64,000 bases of DNA from Pseudomonas sp. v388 (GCF_003935425.1 NZ_RHQN01000006.1:186001-250000), one strand, 5' to 3'. Shown: positions 39,615 to 50,619, counted from the first letter of the stretch. Numbers and translations are program-made. Notes: generated by a model not told the origin, from the sequence alone.

Positions 39615-40079
39615 TCAGGGCGTTTCGGGCCACGGCAGGATAGGAATCGCCGTCACGGCATTCTGCGGACTACCCTCGATAAGGCGGTCGCTGTAGACCA
39701 GATACACCAGCGCATTGCGCTTCTTGTCGAGGAAGCGCACCACCTGCATGGTCTTGAAGACCAGCGACGTGCGCTCCTTGAACACCTCTTCACCCTCCTT
39801 GAGCGGAGGCTGGAAGCGGATCGGCCCGACCTGCCGACAAGCGATGGACGCCTCGGCACGGTCTTCCGCCAGCCCCAGACCACCCCTGACCCCGCCAGTC
39901 TTGGCACGGGACAGATAGCAGGTCACGCCTTCGACTTTCGGATCATCGAACGCCTCGACCACGATCCGGTCATTCGGCCCCAATACCTTGAACACCGTCG
40001 ACACCTGACCGATTTCCTCGGCGGCCGCCACTACCGGCAAGGCCAGCAGCGCGACCAGAACACCCTTCACTAAACGCAT
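39615..40079 (-). CDS. creA: CreA family periplasmic protein
   Basis: 154 residues from the ATG at 40077-40079. Signal peptide with cleavage near AAA-EE (about residue 20). The rest matches Cre[33 protein letters not shown] with one Cys, CRQVGPIRF with a second, and [30 protein letters not shown]. The two cysteines could form a periplasmic disulphide. Function unknown. Downstream of proB by 25 bp, same strand. Confidence 0.88.
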   Translation of the reverse strand: MRLVKGVLVALLALPVVAAAEEIGQVSTVFKVLGPNDRIVVEAFDDPKVEGVTCYLSRAKTGGVRGGLGLAEDRAEASIACRQVGPIRFQPPLKEGEEVFKERTSLVFKTMQVVRFLDKKRNALVYLVYSDRLIEGSPQNAVTAIPILPWPETP

Positions 40080-40104
40080 CGGACTTTTCCTTGCAGAGCG
40101 CAAA

Positions 40105-41223
40105 TCAAACCAGTACCAGGTTATCGCGATGGATCAGCTCAGGCTCAGCCATATAACCCAACTCACGGACGATGGCGTCCGAGGACTGACCAATGATCTT
40201 CTGCGCTTCGACCGCACTGTAATTGCTCAGGCCGCGTGCGATCTCTCGTCCGTCCGCCGCCACACAGACGACCATCTCGCCGCGACGAAAACTGCCCTGG
40301 ACCAGCTTCACCCCCACCGGCAGCAAGCTTTTGTGATCCCTGGCCAGCGCTGCGACCGCACCGTCATCCAGCACCAGCGTGCCGCGCGTCTGCAAGTGCC
40401 CGGCGAGCCACTGCTTACGAGCGGCCAGCATGCCGCGCTCAGGCGACAGCAAGGTCCCGAGGCGCTCACCGCCCTTCAGGCGCGCCAGCACACGCTCGAT
40501 GCGACCACCGACAATGACGGTGTGCGCACCGGAGCGCGCCGCCAGCCGCGCAGCACGCAGCTTGGTCTGCATCCCACCACGACCCAACGCACCGCCGGTA
40601 CCGCCCGCGACTGCGTCCAGTGCCGGATCATCGGCACGTGCTTCGTAGATCAACCGGGCTTCGGGATTATTGCGCGGGTCGGCATCAAACATGCCATCGC
40701 GATCAGTGAGGATCACCAGCAGGTCGGCTTCCACCAGATTGGCGACCAGTGCCGCAAGCGTGTCGTTATCGCCAAAGCGAATCTCATCGGTAACGACCGT
40801 GTCATTCTCGTTGATCACCGGCACGACACCCAGCTCGACCAGCGCGCGCAACGTGCTGCGCGCGTTCAGGTAACGCTTGCGGTCGGAAAGGTCGTCATGG
40901 GTTAGCAGAATCTGTGCAGTGTGCCGACCGTGTTCCGCAAAGCTCGACTCCCAGGCCTGCACCAACCCCATCTGACCGATGGCAGCAGCGGCCTGCAACT
41001 CGTGCATGGCACTGGGTCGAACGGTCCAGCCCAGACGGCTCATCCCGGCGGCCACGGCGCCGGAAGAAACCAGGACCAGTTCGACACCCGCCTCATGCAG
41101 CGCCACCATCTGCTCGACCCATACACCCATGGCCGTGCGATCCAGCCCCTTGCCATCCGCCGTGAGCAAGGCACTTCCGATCTTCACAACCCAGCGCTGG
41201 GCGCCCGTCACTTTGCTGCGCAT
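40105..41223 (-). CDS. proB: Glutamate 5-kinase
   Basis: 372 residues from the second of two adjacent ATGs (41221-41223). First enzyme of proline synthesis. Amino-acid-kinase domain with [39 protein letters not shown] and [17 protein letters not shown]; a C-terminal PUA domain (about 280-372, [20 protein letters not shown]) that binds RNA in other proteins. 91 bp separate it from obg; a terminator lies in that gap. Confidence 0.96.
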   Translation of the reverse strand: MRSKVTGAQRWVVKIGSALLTADGKGLDRTAMGVWVEQMVALHEAGVELVLVSSGAVAAGMSRLGWTVRPSAMHELQAAAAIGQMGLVQAWESSFAEHGRHTAQILLTHDDLSDRKRYLNARSTLRALVELGVVPVINENDTVVTDEIRFGDNDTLAALVANLVEADLLVILTDRDGMFDADPRNNPEARLIYEARADDPALDAVAGGTGGALGRGGMQTKLRAARLAARSGAHTVIVGGRIERVLARLKGGERLGTLLSPERGMLAARKQWLAGHLQTRGTLVLDDGAVAALARDHKSLLPVGVKLVQGSFRRGEMVVCVAADGREIARGLSNYSAVEAQKIIGQSSDAIVRELGYMAEPELIHRDNLVLV

Positions 41224-41263
41224 CATCTTCCAACCTTAGCCAGAGAGTTTTCAAATTCGGGAT

Positions 41264-41296
41264 ACAAAAACGCCGCTATCACTCGGTAGCGGCGTT
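41264..41296 (-). terminator. Rho-independent terminator of obg
   Basis: Leftward: AACGCCGCTA / TAGCGGCGTT stem of 10 bp with an 8-base loop, then TTTTTG, 19 bp after the obg stop. Confidence 0.85.
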
Positions 41297-41314
41297 CAAG
41301 TTTACTGCAAGCGA

Positions 41315-42580
<1,266 letters not shown>

Positions 42581-42702
42581 TTACATAAGACTCTTGCAAA
42601 GATGAGCGTTGCGATACCGATCAGAAACCAGTGACCTCAAGGGTCAACATCACAACAGCCCGCACAAACAGCTTTGCAAGAGACTCACCTACCTCTACAA
42701 AC

Positions 42703-42732
42703 AAAAAAGCCCCGTCGCAAGACAGGGCTTTT
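42703..42732 (-). terminator. Terminator after rpmA
   Basis: AAAAGCCCCGTC-GCAA-GACAGGGCTTTT hairpin with one C-A mismatch and flanking A run, 14 bp after the rpmA stop. It may reduce transcription into obg. Confidence 0.8.
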
Positions 42733-42746
42733 CAGCTACTGCGTGA

Positions 42747-43022
42747 TTACGCTGCGGAGACTTCAGTCTTCGGAACGATGCTCACGTAGCGACGACCGAA
42801 GGCGCCTTTGACCTGAAACTTGATCACGCCTTCGACTTTAGCGAACAGAGTGTGATCTTTACCCATGCCAACGCCGTAGCCAGCGTGGAATTGGGTGCCG
42901 CGCTGACGCACGATGATGTTGCCAGGAATGATAGCCTGGCCGCCATACATCTTCACACCAAGGCGTTTGGCTTCTGAGTCGCGACCGTTACGGGTACTAC
43001 CACCAGCTTTTTTGTGTGCCAT
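42747..43022 (-). CDS. rpmA: 50S ribosomal protein L27
   Basis: 91 residues. N-terminus [23 protein letters not shown] reaches toward the peptidyl-transferase centre; [15 protein letters not shown] follows. No N-terminal extension needing cleavage, in contrast to Firmicutes. 32 bp after rplU. Confidence 0.97.
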   Translation of the reverse strand: MAHKKAGGSTRNGRDSEAKRLGVKMYGGQAIIPGNIIVRQRGTQFHAGYGVGMGKDHTLFAKVEGVIKFQVKGAFGRRYVSIVPKTEVSAA

Positions 43023-43054
43023 GAGTCAATTCTCCAAATGAGGATTAGGCTGAA

Positions 43055-43366
43055 TTAAGCCTGAATACCTGTGATTTTGATCTCGGTGTACCACTGGCGG
43101 TGGCCCATACGCTTCATGTGGTGCTTACGACGACGGAACTTGATGATGCGAACCTTATCGTGACGACCTTGCGAAACTACTTCAGCCACGACGGTAGCGC
43201 CAGCAACCACTGGAGCACCGATATTGACGTCGTCGCCGTTACCAACCAGCAGGACGCGGTCAAAAGTGACGGATTCGCCAGTAGCGATTTCCAGTTTTTC
43301 GATTTTCAGGTATTCACCTGGGGCGACTTTGTACTGCTTGCCACCGGTAACAATTACTGCGTACAT
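43055..43366 (-). CDS. rplU: 50S ribosomal protein L21
   Basis: 103 residues from the ATG at 43364-43366. [25 protein letters not shown] and the signature [28 protein letters not shown] identify L21. It leads rplU-rpmA-obg, behind the promoter at 43500-43528, which gives a leader of about 125 nt. Confidence 0.97.
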   Translation of the reverse strand: MYAVIVTGGKQYKVAPGEYLKIEKLEIATGESVTFDRVLLVGNGDDVNIGAPVVAGATVVAEVVSQGRHDKVRIIKFRRRKHHMKRMGHRQWYTEIKITGIQA

Positions 43367-43499
43367 GGTATTTCTCCGAAAATCCTGCTCACCCAGCTCT
43401 TTATAAGAAGAGTATCGGCTGGCATGGCTGCACAGGGCTGGAACGGCCCGTTGTGCAATTGCGTAAGGCAGGTGCTGCCCAGGAAAGTTAGGGTGCGCG

Positions 43500-43528
43500 A
43501 TTGTACGCAAGGACCACAGCGCTTGCAA
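43500..43528 (-). promoter_or_regulatory. Sigma-70 promoter of rplU-rpmA
   Basis: Reverse strand TTGCAA (43528-43523), 17-base spacer, TACAAT (43505-43500). It stands back to back with the ispB promoter. Confidence 0.8.
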
Positions 43529-43546
43529 GGGGCCGCTCGTCATGCC

Positions 43547-43575
43547 TTGACACGCCCTGACCCGCGACCTAGCAT
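43547..43575 (+). promoter_or_regulatory. Sigma-70 promoter of ispB
   Basis: TTGACA (43547-43552), 17-base spacer, TAGCAT (43570-43575), about 30 bases before the ispB start region. Confidence 0.8.
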
Positions 43576-43607
43576 GCGGCGCAACCTATCCGGAGCACGT
43601 GTCGCTG

Positions 43608-44576
43608 ATGCAACCCCAAGCCTTCTACCGCGCGGTGGCGGACGACTTTAGTGCCGTTGACCTTATCATCAAGAAGCAGCTGACGTCGCGTGTACCGCTG
43701 GTCTCGAAAATCGGCGATTACATCACGTCCGCCGGCGGCAAACGACTGCGTCCGCTGCTGGTTCTGCTGTGTGGCAAGGCGCTTGGCCGTGAAGGCGACG
43801 ATCTGCGCCTGCTGGCCGCCACCATCGAATTCCTGCACACCGCCACGCTGCTGCATGACGACGTCGTCGACATGTCCGGCATGCGTCGTGGCCGCTCCAC
43901 CGCCAACGCCCTGTGGGGCAATGCGCCCAGCGTACTGGTCGGCGATTTCCTTTATTCCCGCTCGTTCGAAATGATGGTCGAGCTGGGTTCGATGCCGGTC
44001 ATGCAGATCCTGTCGAAGGCCACCCGCGTGATCGCCGAAGGCGAAGTGCTGCAGCTTTCCAAGGTCCGTGACGCCAGCACCACCGAAGAAACCTACATGG
44101 AGGTCATCCGCGGCAAGACCGCCATGCTGTTCGAGGCCTCTACTCACAGCGCTGCGGCTTTGTGCCAGGCGACCCCGGAGCAGAGCGAAGCGCTGCGTAC
44201 CTTCGGCGATCACCTGGGCGTTGCGTTCCAGCTGGTCGACGACCTGCTCGATTACCGTGGCGATGCCGAGACTTTGGGCAAGAACGTCGGTGACGATCTG
44301 GCCGAGGGCAAGCCTACCCTGCCGCTGATCTACACCATGCGCGAAGGCACGCCCGAACAGGCGGCCCTGGTCCGCCAGGCTATTCAGAAAGGCGGCCTGG
44401 AAGATCTCGAAAGCATCCGCAATGCCGTCGAGAGCGCCGGCGCCCTGGACTACACCGCCCGGCTGGCCCGCGATTTCGCCGCACGCGCCATCGCCTGCCT
44501 GGAAACGCTGCCGCCAAGCGAGTACCGCGACGCGTTGGTGGAGCTGAGCGAATTCGCAGTAGCCCGCACGCACTGA
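43608..44576 (+). CDS. ispB: Octaprenyl/polyprenyl diphosphate synthase
   Basis: 322 residues from the ATG at 43608; a GTG three codons earlier (43599) is an alternative, though its spacing from GGAG is too short. Makes the isoprenoid side chain of ubiquinone. The two Asp-rich motifs are LLHDDVVDMS and LVDDLLDYRGD; GGKRLRPLLV is the substrate-binding opening. Divergent from rplU, as in E. coli. Confidence 0.94.
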   Translation: MQPQAFYRAVADDFSAVDLIIKKQLTSRVPLVSKIGDYITSAGGKRLRPLLVLLCGKALGREGDDLRLLAATIEFLHTATLLHDDVVDMSGMRRGRSTANALWGNAPSVLVGDFLYSRSFEMMVELGSMPVMQILSKATRVIAEGEVLQLSKVRDASTTEETYMEVIRGKTAMLFEASTHSAAALCQATPEQSEALRTFGDHLGVAFQLVDDLLDYRGDAETLGKNVGDDLAEGKPTLPLIYTMREGTPEQAALVRQAIQKGGLEDLESIRNAVESAGALDYTARLARDFAARAIACLETLPPSEYRDALVELSEFAVARTH

Positions 44577-44592
44577 TCGATTCAGCTGCTTG

Positions 44593-44622
44593 AAAAGACC
44601 CGTCCTTGTGACGGGTTTTTTA
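44593..44622 (+). terminator. Rho-independent terminator of ispB
   Basis: ACCCGTC-CTTGT-GACGGGT stem with TTTTTTA, 20 bp after the stop. Confidence 0.9.
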
Positions 44623-44705
44623 TTGCCATCGCGCTCCCGCTGACACGAATCAACCGTTCGGCGCAAAATGCGAATTAATCTCAAATAGAAGCTTGCTATT
44701 ATCTT

Positions 44706-44724
44706 GATAGGAATTATTCTCATC
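44706..44724 (+). promoter_or_regulatory. Candidate Fur box upstream of the 80-residue gene
   Basis: 19 bases GATAGGAATTATTCTCATC match 12 of 19 positions of the Fur consensus and overlap a weak TTGCTA-16-TATTCT promoter. A homologous small gene in P. aeruginosa (PA4570) is, as I recall, induced by iron starvation. Confidence 0.5.
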
Positions 44725-44746
44725 TAACCGCTACAGGAGATGAGAC

Positions 44747-44989
44747 ATGACTTATTTGATCGATGCATGGCTGGACCGCCCACATCCTTACCTGCGTATC
44801 CTGCACCGGGAAACCGGCGAGGTGTGCGCTGTACTTGAGGAAGAAGCACTGGAGGAGCTACGGGATCAGGGCGACCTGGACGTGCACAGTCTCAGCTCAA
44901 GCGAGCCGGTGGTACTCAAGGAAATGGTGCGCAATCTGTTTCTGTTCTGCTATGCCCGGGCGTTGCGCCCGATGGGGGAGTTGCACTGA
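44747..44989 (+). CDS. Conserved small protein of unknown function (PA4570-like)
   Basis: 80 residues, acidic, no signal peptide or membrane segment. The opening TYLIDAWLDRPHPYLRILHRETGEVCAVLEEEALEEL (read in parts) and the end MVRNLFLFCYARAL are conserved in Pseudomonas next to ispB. AGGAG stands 6 bases before the ATG. A Fur-like box overlaps its promoter, so iron control is likely. Function unknown. Confidence 0.75.
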   Translation: MTYLIDAWLDRPHPYLRILHRETGEVCAVLEEEALEELRDQGDLDVHSLSSSEPVVLKEMVRNLFLFCYARALRPMGELH

Positions 44990-45065
44990 AGATGACGCCA
45001 CCGCAAAGCTGATGCCGGGTGAGTCCACAGGATTCGCCCGGCAAGCATGGGTAGCCGACCAGCCG

Positions 45066-45683
45066 TTACAGAACGGCCAGCAGCTCCACGTCGAACACCA
45101 GCACGCTGTGCGGCGGGATGCTGCCCACGCCTTGCGCGCCGTAGGCCAGCTCGCTTGGCACGTACAGACGCCACTTGCTGCCGGCGTTCATCAGTTGCAG
45201 CGCTTCGGTCCAGCCGGCAATCACACCACCGACCGGGAATTCAGCAGGCTCGCCACGATCGTAGGAGCTGTCGAATACAGTGCCGTCGATCAGCATGCCG
45301 TGGTAGTGCGTGCGCACCTGGTCTTCACGGGTGGGCTTGGCGCCATCACCGGTGGTCAGCACTTCGAATTGCAGACCGGAAGCCAGGGTGGTCACACCTT
45401 CACGCTTGCCATTCTCAGCCAGGTAAGCCAGGCCCGCGCCCGCAGCCTGTTCGGCCTTGACGGCAGCTTCGGCCTGCATGATTTCGCGGATCGCCTTGAA
45501 GGCAGCGGACATTTCTTCCTGACCGACACGGCTCGGCTGAGCGTTGAACGCATCAGTCAGACCGGCCACGATGGCATTCAGGTCGACGCCCGGTGGCGGG
45601 TTGTCGCGCAGTTGGTCGCCCAGCTGACGGCCGATGCCGTAGCTGACGCGGGTTTCGTCGGTGGACAAATTGACTTCGGACAT
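45066..45683 (-). CDS. fklB: FKBP-type peptidyl-prolyl cis-trans isomerase FklB
   Basis: 205 residues. A helical dimerisation domain (STDETRVSYGIGRQLGDQL...) precedes the FKBP domain from about residue 100: GLQFEVLTTGDGAKPTREDQVRTHYHG, GTVFDSSYDRGEPAEFPVGGVIAGWTEAL (read in parts) and the ELAYGAQGVGSIPPHSVLVFDVELL end. No signal peptide is visible, so it is cytoplasmic like E. coli FklB rather than periplasmic FkpA. Confidence 0.93.
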   Translation of the reverse strand: MSEVNLSTDETRVSYGIGRQLGDQLRDNPPPGVDLNAIVAGLTDAFNAQPSRVGQEEMSAAFKAIREIMQAEAAVKAEQAAGAGLAYLAENGKREGVTTLASGLQFEVLTTGDGAKPTREDQVRTHYHGMLIDGTVFDSSYDRGEPAEFPVGGVIAGWTEALQLMNAGSKWRLYVPSELAYGAQGVGSIPPHSVLVFDVELLAVL

Positions 45684-45801
45684 GACGCTGCTCCGCAGAG
45701 GGGCGCGTGTCTGTGGCGGTGCGCCCCGAATAAAAGGGCCAGCAGACTAGCACAGATGCCCTTTCAGACCCTACCGCGCCGGGTCGCAACGCTGCGACAG
45801 C

Positions 45802-46110
45802 TCAAGACCAGGCCGAGTGAAAAGCGATCGGCAGGCGCATCACAGAGGGTTCGCTGGCCGGCATGCCGCACAGCTCGTCATGGGCGACGGCATGCACGAG
45901 AAAGAACGGAATCACCGGCAGATCCTTGAGCAGGTCCCGCGCGTGCTCGACAGAGCGCAGGTGCAGGCTTTTGCCATCGCGGGCCTTGAGCATCCGCGAC
46001 ACATCATCGAGACAGACTTCCAGCAGATAGATCCCGCCTTCGATGGAAATCAGATTGAGTTCCCGCACACGCCCGGCCTGGGCGTGCTGGGTGAATTCCT
46101 GAACGTTCAT
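45802..46110 (-). CDS. DUF6482-like small conserved protein
   Basis: 102 residues from the ATG at 46108-46110, with GAGGC about 8 bases upstream. Cytoplasmic. NLISIEGGIYLLEVCLDD, DGKSLHLRSVEHARDLL and VPFFLVHAVAHDELCGMP-like stretches are typical of small Pseudomonas proteins I place in DUF6482 from memory. Function unknown. The gene stands alone, 118 bp after fklB. Confidence 0.7.
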   Translation of the reverse strand: MNVQEFTQHAQAGRVRELNLISIEGGIYLLEVCLDDVSRMLKARDGKSLHLRSVEHARDLLKDLPVIPFFLVHAVAHDELCGMPASEPSVMRLPIAFHSAWS

Positions 46111-46237
46111 GAACGAGCCTCGTCTGCGACCGGGAAGATGCCCCCCTGTTCTACAGCATCCCCAAAGCACATGCCAGAAACGCAACCGCCCGCCCGGCTC
46201 GGTTCGAGCTCAAGGCGGGCGGCATGTGCAACCGGAC

Positions 46238-46726
46238 TCAGTGCTTGGTGACTTTATCCAGGTAACCCATTGCACAGGCAGACACCACGAAGGTCATGTG
46301 AATGATCACATACCACTTCAGGTGCTCGGCTTCGATGTTGGCGGCGTCCATGAACACCCGCAGCAGGTGGATCGAGGAGATGGCGACGATGGACGCAGCC
46401 ACTTTCATCTTCAGAGAAGACGAATCCATGGTGCCCAGCCAGTTGAGCTTTTCCTTGTCTTCATCGATATCGAGCTGGGATACGAAGTTCTCGTAGCCGG
46501 AGATCATCACCATCACCAGCAGGCCGCCAACCAGGGCCATGTCGACCAGCGACAGCAGTACCAGGATCAGCTCGGCTTCAGCAAGCGCAAAGATGTTGGG
46601 CAGGACGTGGAAGATCTCCTGGAAGAACTTCAGGCCCAGCGCCAGCAATCCAAGAGAAAGGCCAAAGTAGATCGGCGCCAGCAGCCACCGCGATGCGTAC
46701 ATGGCATTTTCAAAAAAACGTTCCAT
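46238..46726 (-). CDS. UPF0114 (YqhA-family) inner-membrane protein
   Basis: 162 residues. Opens with [26 protein letters not shown], the UPF0114 signature, and has three to four hydrophobic segments (about 13-33, 53-75, 107-125, 138-155). [12 protein letters not shown] is conserved. Function unknown. No close partner on the same strand. Confidence 0.85.
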   Translation of the reverse strand: MERFFENAMYASRWLLAPIYFGLSLGLLALGLKFFQEIFHVLPNIFALAEAELILVLLSLVDMALVGGLLVMVMISGYENFVSQLDIDEDKEKLNWLGTMDSSSLKMKVAASIVAISSIHLLRVFMDAANIEAEHLKWYVIIHMTFVVSACAMGYLDKVTKH

Positions 46727-46825
46727 TGCGACTCGCCAGAGAATGAAAAATGACGGGCGAGTATATCAGCGGGAACAGTCGACTCTAACCCTGCGACGAA
46801 ATAACGCAGCAATCAGGCCAGTCGA

Positions 46826-47155
46826 TCAGAAGGGAGAGGAGCGCTGGTAGCCTGACAGGTCGTTGTTGATCCGGCGCAGCTCGCTTTGCAGGTGCAGGCT
46901 CCAGATCGGGATGTCATCGCTGAGCTGGTAGCCGTGCAGTGCCAGGCTTTCAGCGATGGCGGTGAGCACGCCTTCGGCGGCGGGAAGACCGTTGAACGGC
47001 CCTTGGGATTTGATCGCCGACGGCTGTTCGCCGGACATGCCGGCGGCAAACAACAGCATCCACATGCCGTTTTCACCACACAGCGGGCGAACCGAACACT
47101 CGATTCGGGTCATCAGCCCAAGGCATTGACGGGTAAGACAGAGGCTACGCGACAT
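46826..47155 (-). CDS. Hypothetical protein
   Basis: 109 residues from the ATG at 47153-47155, with GAGGA 8 bases upstream. Four cysteines lie in the first 26 residues (SLCLTRQCLGLMTRIECSVRPLC), a pattern that could bind metal. The middle is hydrophobic (MWMLLFAAGMSG), the rest soluble. I do not recognise a family. It lies between the UPF0114 gene and the Lon-family protease, all leftward, but with gaps too long to claim an operon. Confidence 0.55.
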   Translation of the reverse strand: MSRSLCLTRQCLGLMTRIECSVRPLCGENGMWMLLFAAGMSGEQPSAIKSQGPFNGLPAAEGVLTAIAESLALHGYQLSDDIPIWSLHLQSELRRINNDLSGYQRSSPF

Positions 47156-47336
47156 GGCGAGTTCCTCGCGAGTGATAGTCTTCACCTCCCTGCTTGAGCG
47201 GAAGCGGAGGGTGCGCCGGTTTGTCCGGCCACTCTTGTGATAATTCAGGATAGAAGAAAAGTGGCGCACGGAAAGCACGCCGGATGAACGGGAGCCGGAC
47301 GACCCGAAGATCGCCCGACACCCGGCCCGAAAGCGG

Positions 47337-49772
47337 TCAGGCCTTGAGTTCGGGTTGCAGCTGCGCAGGCTCCTTTTCCAGTTCGTCCTTGAGGTCCTCA
47401 TCGCTGAGCATCTGCGAGATATCGCGCAGGCGCTCCACCACTCGTGCATTGACGCTGCCTTCGGGAAACTCGCCGTTCTCGTCGGGCTCGCCAGCCGCTT
47501 CGCCCACCAGCAGGCTCAGCGCCTCGTCAGCCTGGCTGACGGCGTAGACGTGGAACTGACCGGCGCGCACGGCTTGCAGCACGCGTTCATCCAGCATCAA
47601 CGTGGCAACGTTGGCCTTGGGAATGATCGCGCCCTGCTCCCCCGTCAGACCGCGCGCTTCGCACAGCCGGAAGAAGCCTTCGATCTTCTCGTTGACGCCG
47701 CCTACCGCCTGCACTTCACCGAACTGGTTGATCGAACCGGTGATCGCAAAGCACTGCTTGAGCGGCGTGCGGGACAAGGCCGAAATCAGTGTGCAGACTT
47801 CACCCAGTGAAGCGCTGTCTCCGTCGACATAGCCGTAGGACTGTTCCAGCGCAATGCTGGCGGAAATCGCCAGCGGGAATTCCTGGGCATAGCGACTGCC
47901 CAGATACCCGGTCAGGATCATCACGCCCTTGGAATGAATCGGCTGGCCGAGGTTGACCTCGCGTTCGATATCGACAATGCCGCTGCCGCCCGGATACACC
48001 GTGGCGGAAATGCGCGCCGGCACACCAAAGGCCGAGTCCCCGACTTCCAGCACGGTCAGGCCGTTGCACTTGCCTACCGCAGCGCCGTCCGTGTCGATCA
48101 GAATGATACCGGCCAGCATGTCATCCAGAATCCGGGCGGACACGCGCCCGGTGCGAGTGGCCTTGGCTTTGAGCGCACGTTCGATATGGCCGGCATCGGT
48201 CTGTTCGTCGCTGGCCAGCTGGCGAATGAAATCCGCTTCGCTGACCAGTTGAAAAAGGTCGCCGATCCGGGCCGACAGGCGTCCCTGGTGCTCGGCCAGC
48301 CGAGCGCTGTAGGTCGCCAGGCGCGCCACGGCATCGGCGGTCAAGGGCGCCATGCCCTCCTCCGAGGTCCGCGTCTTCAACAGCTGGGCAAACTGCTCCA
48401 GGGTTTCGTCGACCATGGGAATTTCTTCGTCGAAGTCCACCAGCACCCGAAACATTTCCTGGAAGTCCGGGTCCAGGTCTTGCAGGGTGTAGTACAACGA
48501 CCGCGCACCGATGATGACGATCTTGACGTTCCAGGGAATGACCTGCGGCGTCAGGGACACAGTGGCGACGCGCCCCAGCTCGCCCAGCGGTGACTCCATC
48601 TTCAATTTGCGCGACTGGAGCGTGCGCTTGAGCGCGTCCCAGACGAACGGCTCGCTGAGCATCTTCTCCGCTTCCAGAATCAGGAAACCGCCATTGGCGC
48701 GATGCAGTGCACCGGGGCGTAACTGCCGATAGGTGGTATAGAGCGCGCCCTGATCGGTGCTGTATTCGATGCGGCCAAACAGGTTGTCATAGGTCGGATG
48801 CGGTTCGAAGACTACCGGCGCGCCGCCATCATGGGTGTGACCAACCACCAGGCTGGGGCTGTATTGCTCTTCAAGCAACTTGCGCGCCTGGGCATCGGTC
48901 TTGCTGTCGTCGACCAGTTGCTCGACCACAGTCTTGAGCAGGTAAACCTGCACCGCCTGCAGGTAGGCGCAGACGGCGGCGTTCTCGGCATATTTCTCCG
49001 ACAGCGGCGCCAGCAGCGGTTGCAGGGTCAGGATGATGGTTTCTTCATTGAGCTGACGCAGCTGGTTGTTCGACTCACGCTTCCACTGCGGCAGGCTGGC
49101 CAGTTCTTCGTTCAGTCGCTCTTCGAGACCGGAAATATCGTCGTGAAAGCGCTCGCGTTCGGCTTCCGGCAATTGGGAAAACTCGGCCTCGTCCAGCGCC
49201 TTGCCGTCCGCCATCGGCGTGAAGGCGATGTTGGAACTGTCGCGGTACAGCGCAATGCCCTTTTCGAGCGCCAGACGCTCGATGACATCCAGCGCCTTGT
49301 CGTAACGCTGATTGAACGCGCGATCAATGGCGCTTTTCTTCTGCTGGTAGGACGGGTGTTCGAATACTGCGGGAAATGTCGCCAGCAGGTTGTCGATCAG
49401 GCCGCCGATGTCGGCCATGAACTCGTGAGCACTGCCCGGAGGCAACTCCAGCGCCCGCGGCTCGCGCGGCTCATCGAAATTATTGACGTAGACCCAGTCC
49501 GACGGGGTCTGCATGCGCTTGGCCTCGGCCTTGAGGTAGCGCTTGACGAAGGAAAAGCGGCCGGTGCCGGGCTCGCCCATGACGAACACGTTGTAACCAG
49601 GGCGTGGCATCGCGACCCCGAACTGCAGCGCTTCTACGGCTCGCTCCTGGCCGAGTACGCCACGAAAGGGTTCCAGATCATTGGTCGTCGAAAAGCTGAA
49701 CTGTTCAGCGGAAAACGGACGTGTCAGCGCGTGAGGCGCTAGACGAAGGCTGGCTGCGACAGAATCGGGCAT
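47337..49772 (-). CDS. Lon-family ATP-dependent protease (LonB/LonC-like)
   Basis: 811 residues. The ATPase part has Walker A VMGEPGTGRFSF near residue 66 with Arg in place of the usual Lys of GKT, and is split by a helical insert (about 100-330) rich in Glu and Leu. The C-terminal Lon protease domain has the catalytic Ser in DGDSASLGEV and Lys in GGVNEKIEGF. It is an AAA family protein of the type annotated as a probable ATP-dependent protease in P. aeruginosa (PA4576). Substrates unknown. AAGGA precedes the ATG. Confidence 0.88.
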   Translation of the reverse strand: MPDSVAASLRLAPHALTRPFSAEQFSFSTTNDLEPFRGVLGQERAVEALQFGVAMPRPGYNVFVMGEPGTGRFSFVKRYLKAEAKRMQTPSDWVYVNNFDEPREPRALELPPGSAHEFMADIGGLIDNLLATFPAVFEHPSYQQKKSAIDRAFNQRYDKALDVIERLALEKGIALYRDSSNIAFTPMADGKALDEAEFSQLPEAERERFHDDISGLEERLNEELASLPQWKRESNNQLRQLNEETIILTLQPLLAPLSEKYAENAAVCAYLQAVQVYLLKTVVEQLVDDSKTDAQARKLLEEQYSPSLVVGHTHDGGAPVVFEPHPTYDNLFGRIEYSTDQGALYTTYRQLRPGALHRANGGFLILEAEKMLSEPFVWDALKRTLQSRKLKMESPLGELGRVATVSLTPQVIPWNVKIVIIGARSLYYTLQDLDPDFQEMFRVLVDFDEEIPMVDETLEQFAQLLKTRTSEEGMAPLTADAVARLATYSARLAEHQGRLSARIGDLFQLVSEADFIRQLASDEQTDAGHIERALKAKATRTGRVSARILDDMLAGIILIDTDGAAVGKCNGLTVLEVGDSAFGVPARISATVYPGGSGIVDIEREVNLGQPIHSKGVMILTGYLGSRYAQEFPLAISASIALEQSYGYVDGDSASLGEVCTLISALSRTPLKQCFAITGSINQFGEVQAVGGVNEKIEGFFRLCEARGLTGEQGAIIPKANVATLMLDERVLQAVRAGQFHVYAVSQADEALSLLVGEAAGEPDENGEFPEGSVNARVVERLRDISQMLSDEDLKDELEKEPAQLQPELKA

Positions 49773-50122
49773 CAGTGTTCCTTACATCAGGCGGGGCAGA
49801 TGTCGGCATTCTGGCGCTCGCCGGACGCCAGTTGCAAGACAGGAAAACCCTGAATGGCTGGCGCATGCGCAAACACGGGCCACGACGAGGGTACCGACGC
49901 TTTTCGGGCAACAAATTGCAATAATCCACGGAACCCCGGGAACCTGCCTAAACTCCAACGTGCGCAGATGATTATTTGATGGCCATCTGACTTGATGAGC
50001 CGTTCGGCCTGTCATCGGTGAACCAAGTTCTGTTGTTCAAGCTGCAGAGCCAGGCACAACCAGTTTCGAGCCGGATTGCGTCAAGAACCCCGACCCTTGG
50101 TTGAATAAATAGAGAATAAGCT
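49773..50122. other. Intergenic region without a gene
   Basis: 350 bp between the divergent Lon-like gene and the DUF3015 gene. No convincing gene, hairpin or repeat is seen. It must hold both promoters; AT-rich stretches near 49970 and 50100 are the likely places. Confidence 0.6.
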
Positions 50123-50611
50123 ATGAAACGGATTCTTCTTGGTACGCTCTTCACCGCTGTTTCCATCAACGCAATGGCTCAAGCACCGGGCGGCCCGGAC
50201 TGCGGCTGGGGCAACATGTTGTTCGAAGGCCAGCGCGGCACGCCGGCTCACTTCCTGGCTTCCACCACCAACGGTACGTCCGGTAACGCCACCTTCGGCA
50301 TGACCTCGGGCACCAATGGCTGCTCCACCAACAGCGCGCTGACCTACGGCGGCAAGTCCTGGCTGGCCATGAATGGCATGATGGACGAGCTGTCCAAGGA
50401 CATGGCCATGGGCAAGGGCGAAGCCTTGACCACCTACGCGGTCGTGTTGGGCGTTGCACCTGAAGACCGTGCGCATTTCGCCGCAGTCACCCACGAGCAT
50501 TTCTCGCAGATCTTCACCAAGGCCGACGCCACTGCTGAAGACGTCCACAACAACACCAATGCGGTGCTGAAAAACGACCCGACCCTGGCCAAATACGCTA
50601 CCCAGGCTTAA
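50123..50611 (+). CDS. DUF3015-family secreted protein
   Basis: 162 residues with a signal peptide (MKRILLGTLFTAVSINAMA, cleavage near residue 19). The mature part has PDCGWGNMLFEGQRG, GTSGNATFGMTSGTNGC and a helical C-terminal half, all DUF3015 marks. Two cysteines (DCGW and NGC) are likely bonded. Periplasmic or outer-membrane-associated; function unknown. It precedes the DUF4105 gene after a hairpin. Confidence 0.85.
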   Translation: MKRILLGTLFTAVSINAMAQAPGGPDCGWGNMLFEGQRGTPAHFLASTTNGTSGNATFGMTSGTNGCSTNSALTYGGKSWLAMNGMMDELSKDMAMGKGEALTTYAVVLGVAPEDRAHFAAVTHEHFSQIFTKADATAEDVHNNTNAVLKNDPTLAKYATQA

Positions 50612-50619
50612 AGTCGCTG

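Noticed and set aside
42591-42683. Inverted CTTGCAAAG / CTTTGCAAG pair flanking the rpmA-obg gap
   Set aside because: Only 10 bases per arm and 70 apart; may be chance or overlapping obg promoter parts. Not enough to call a feature.
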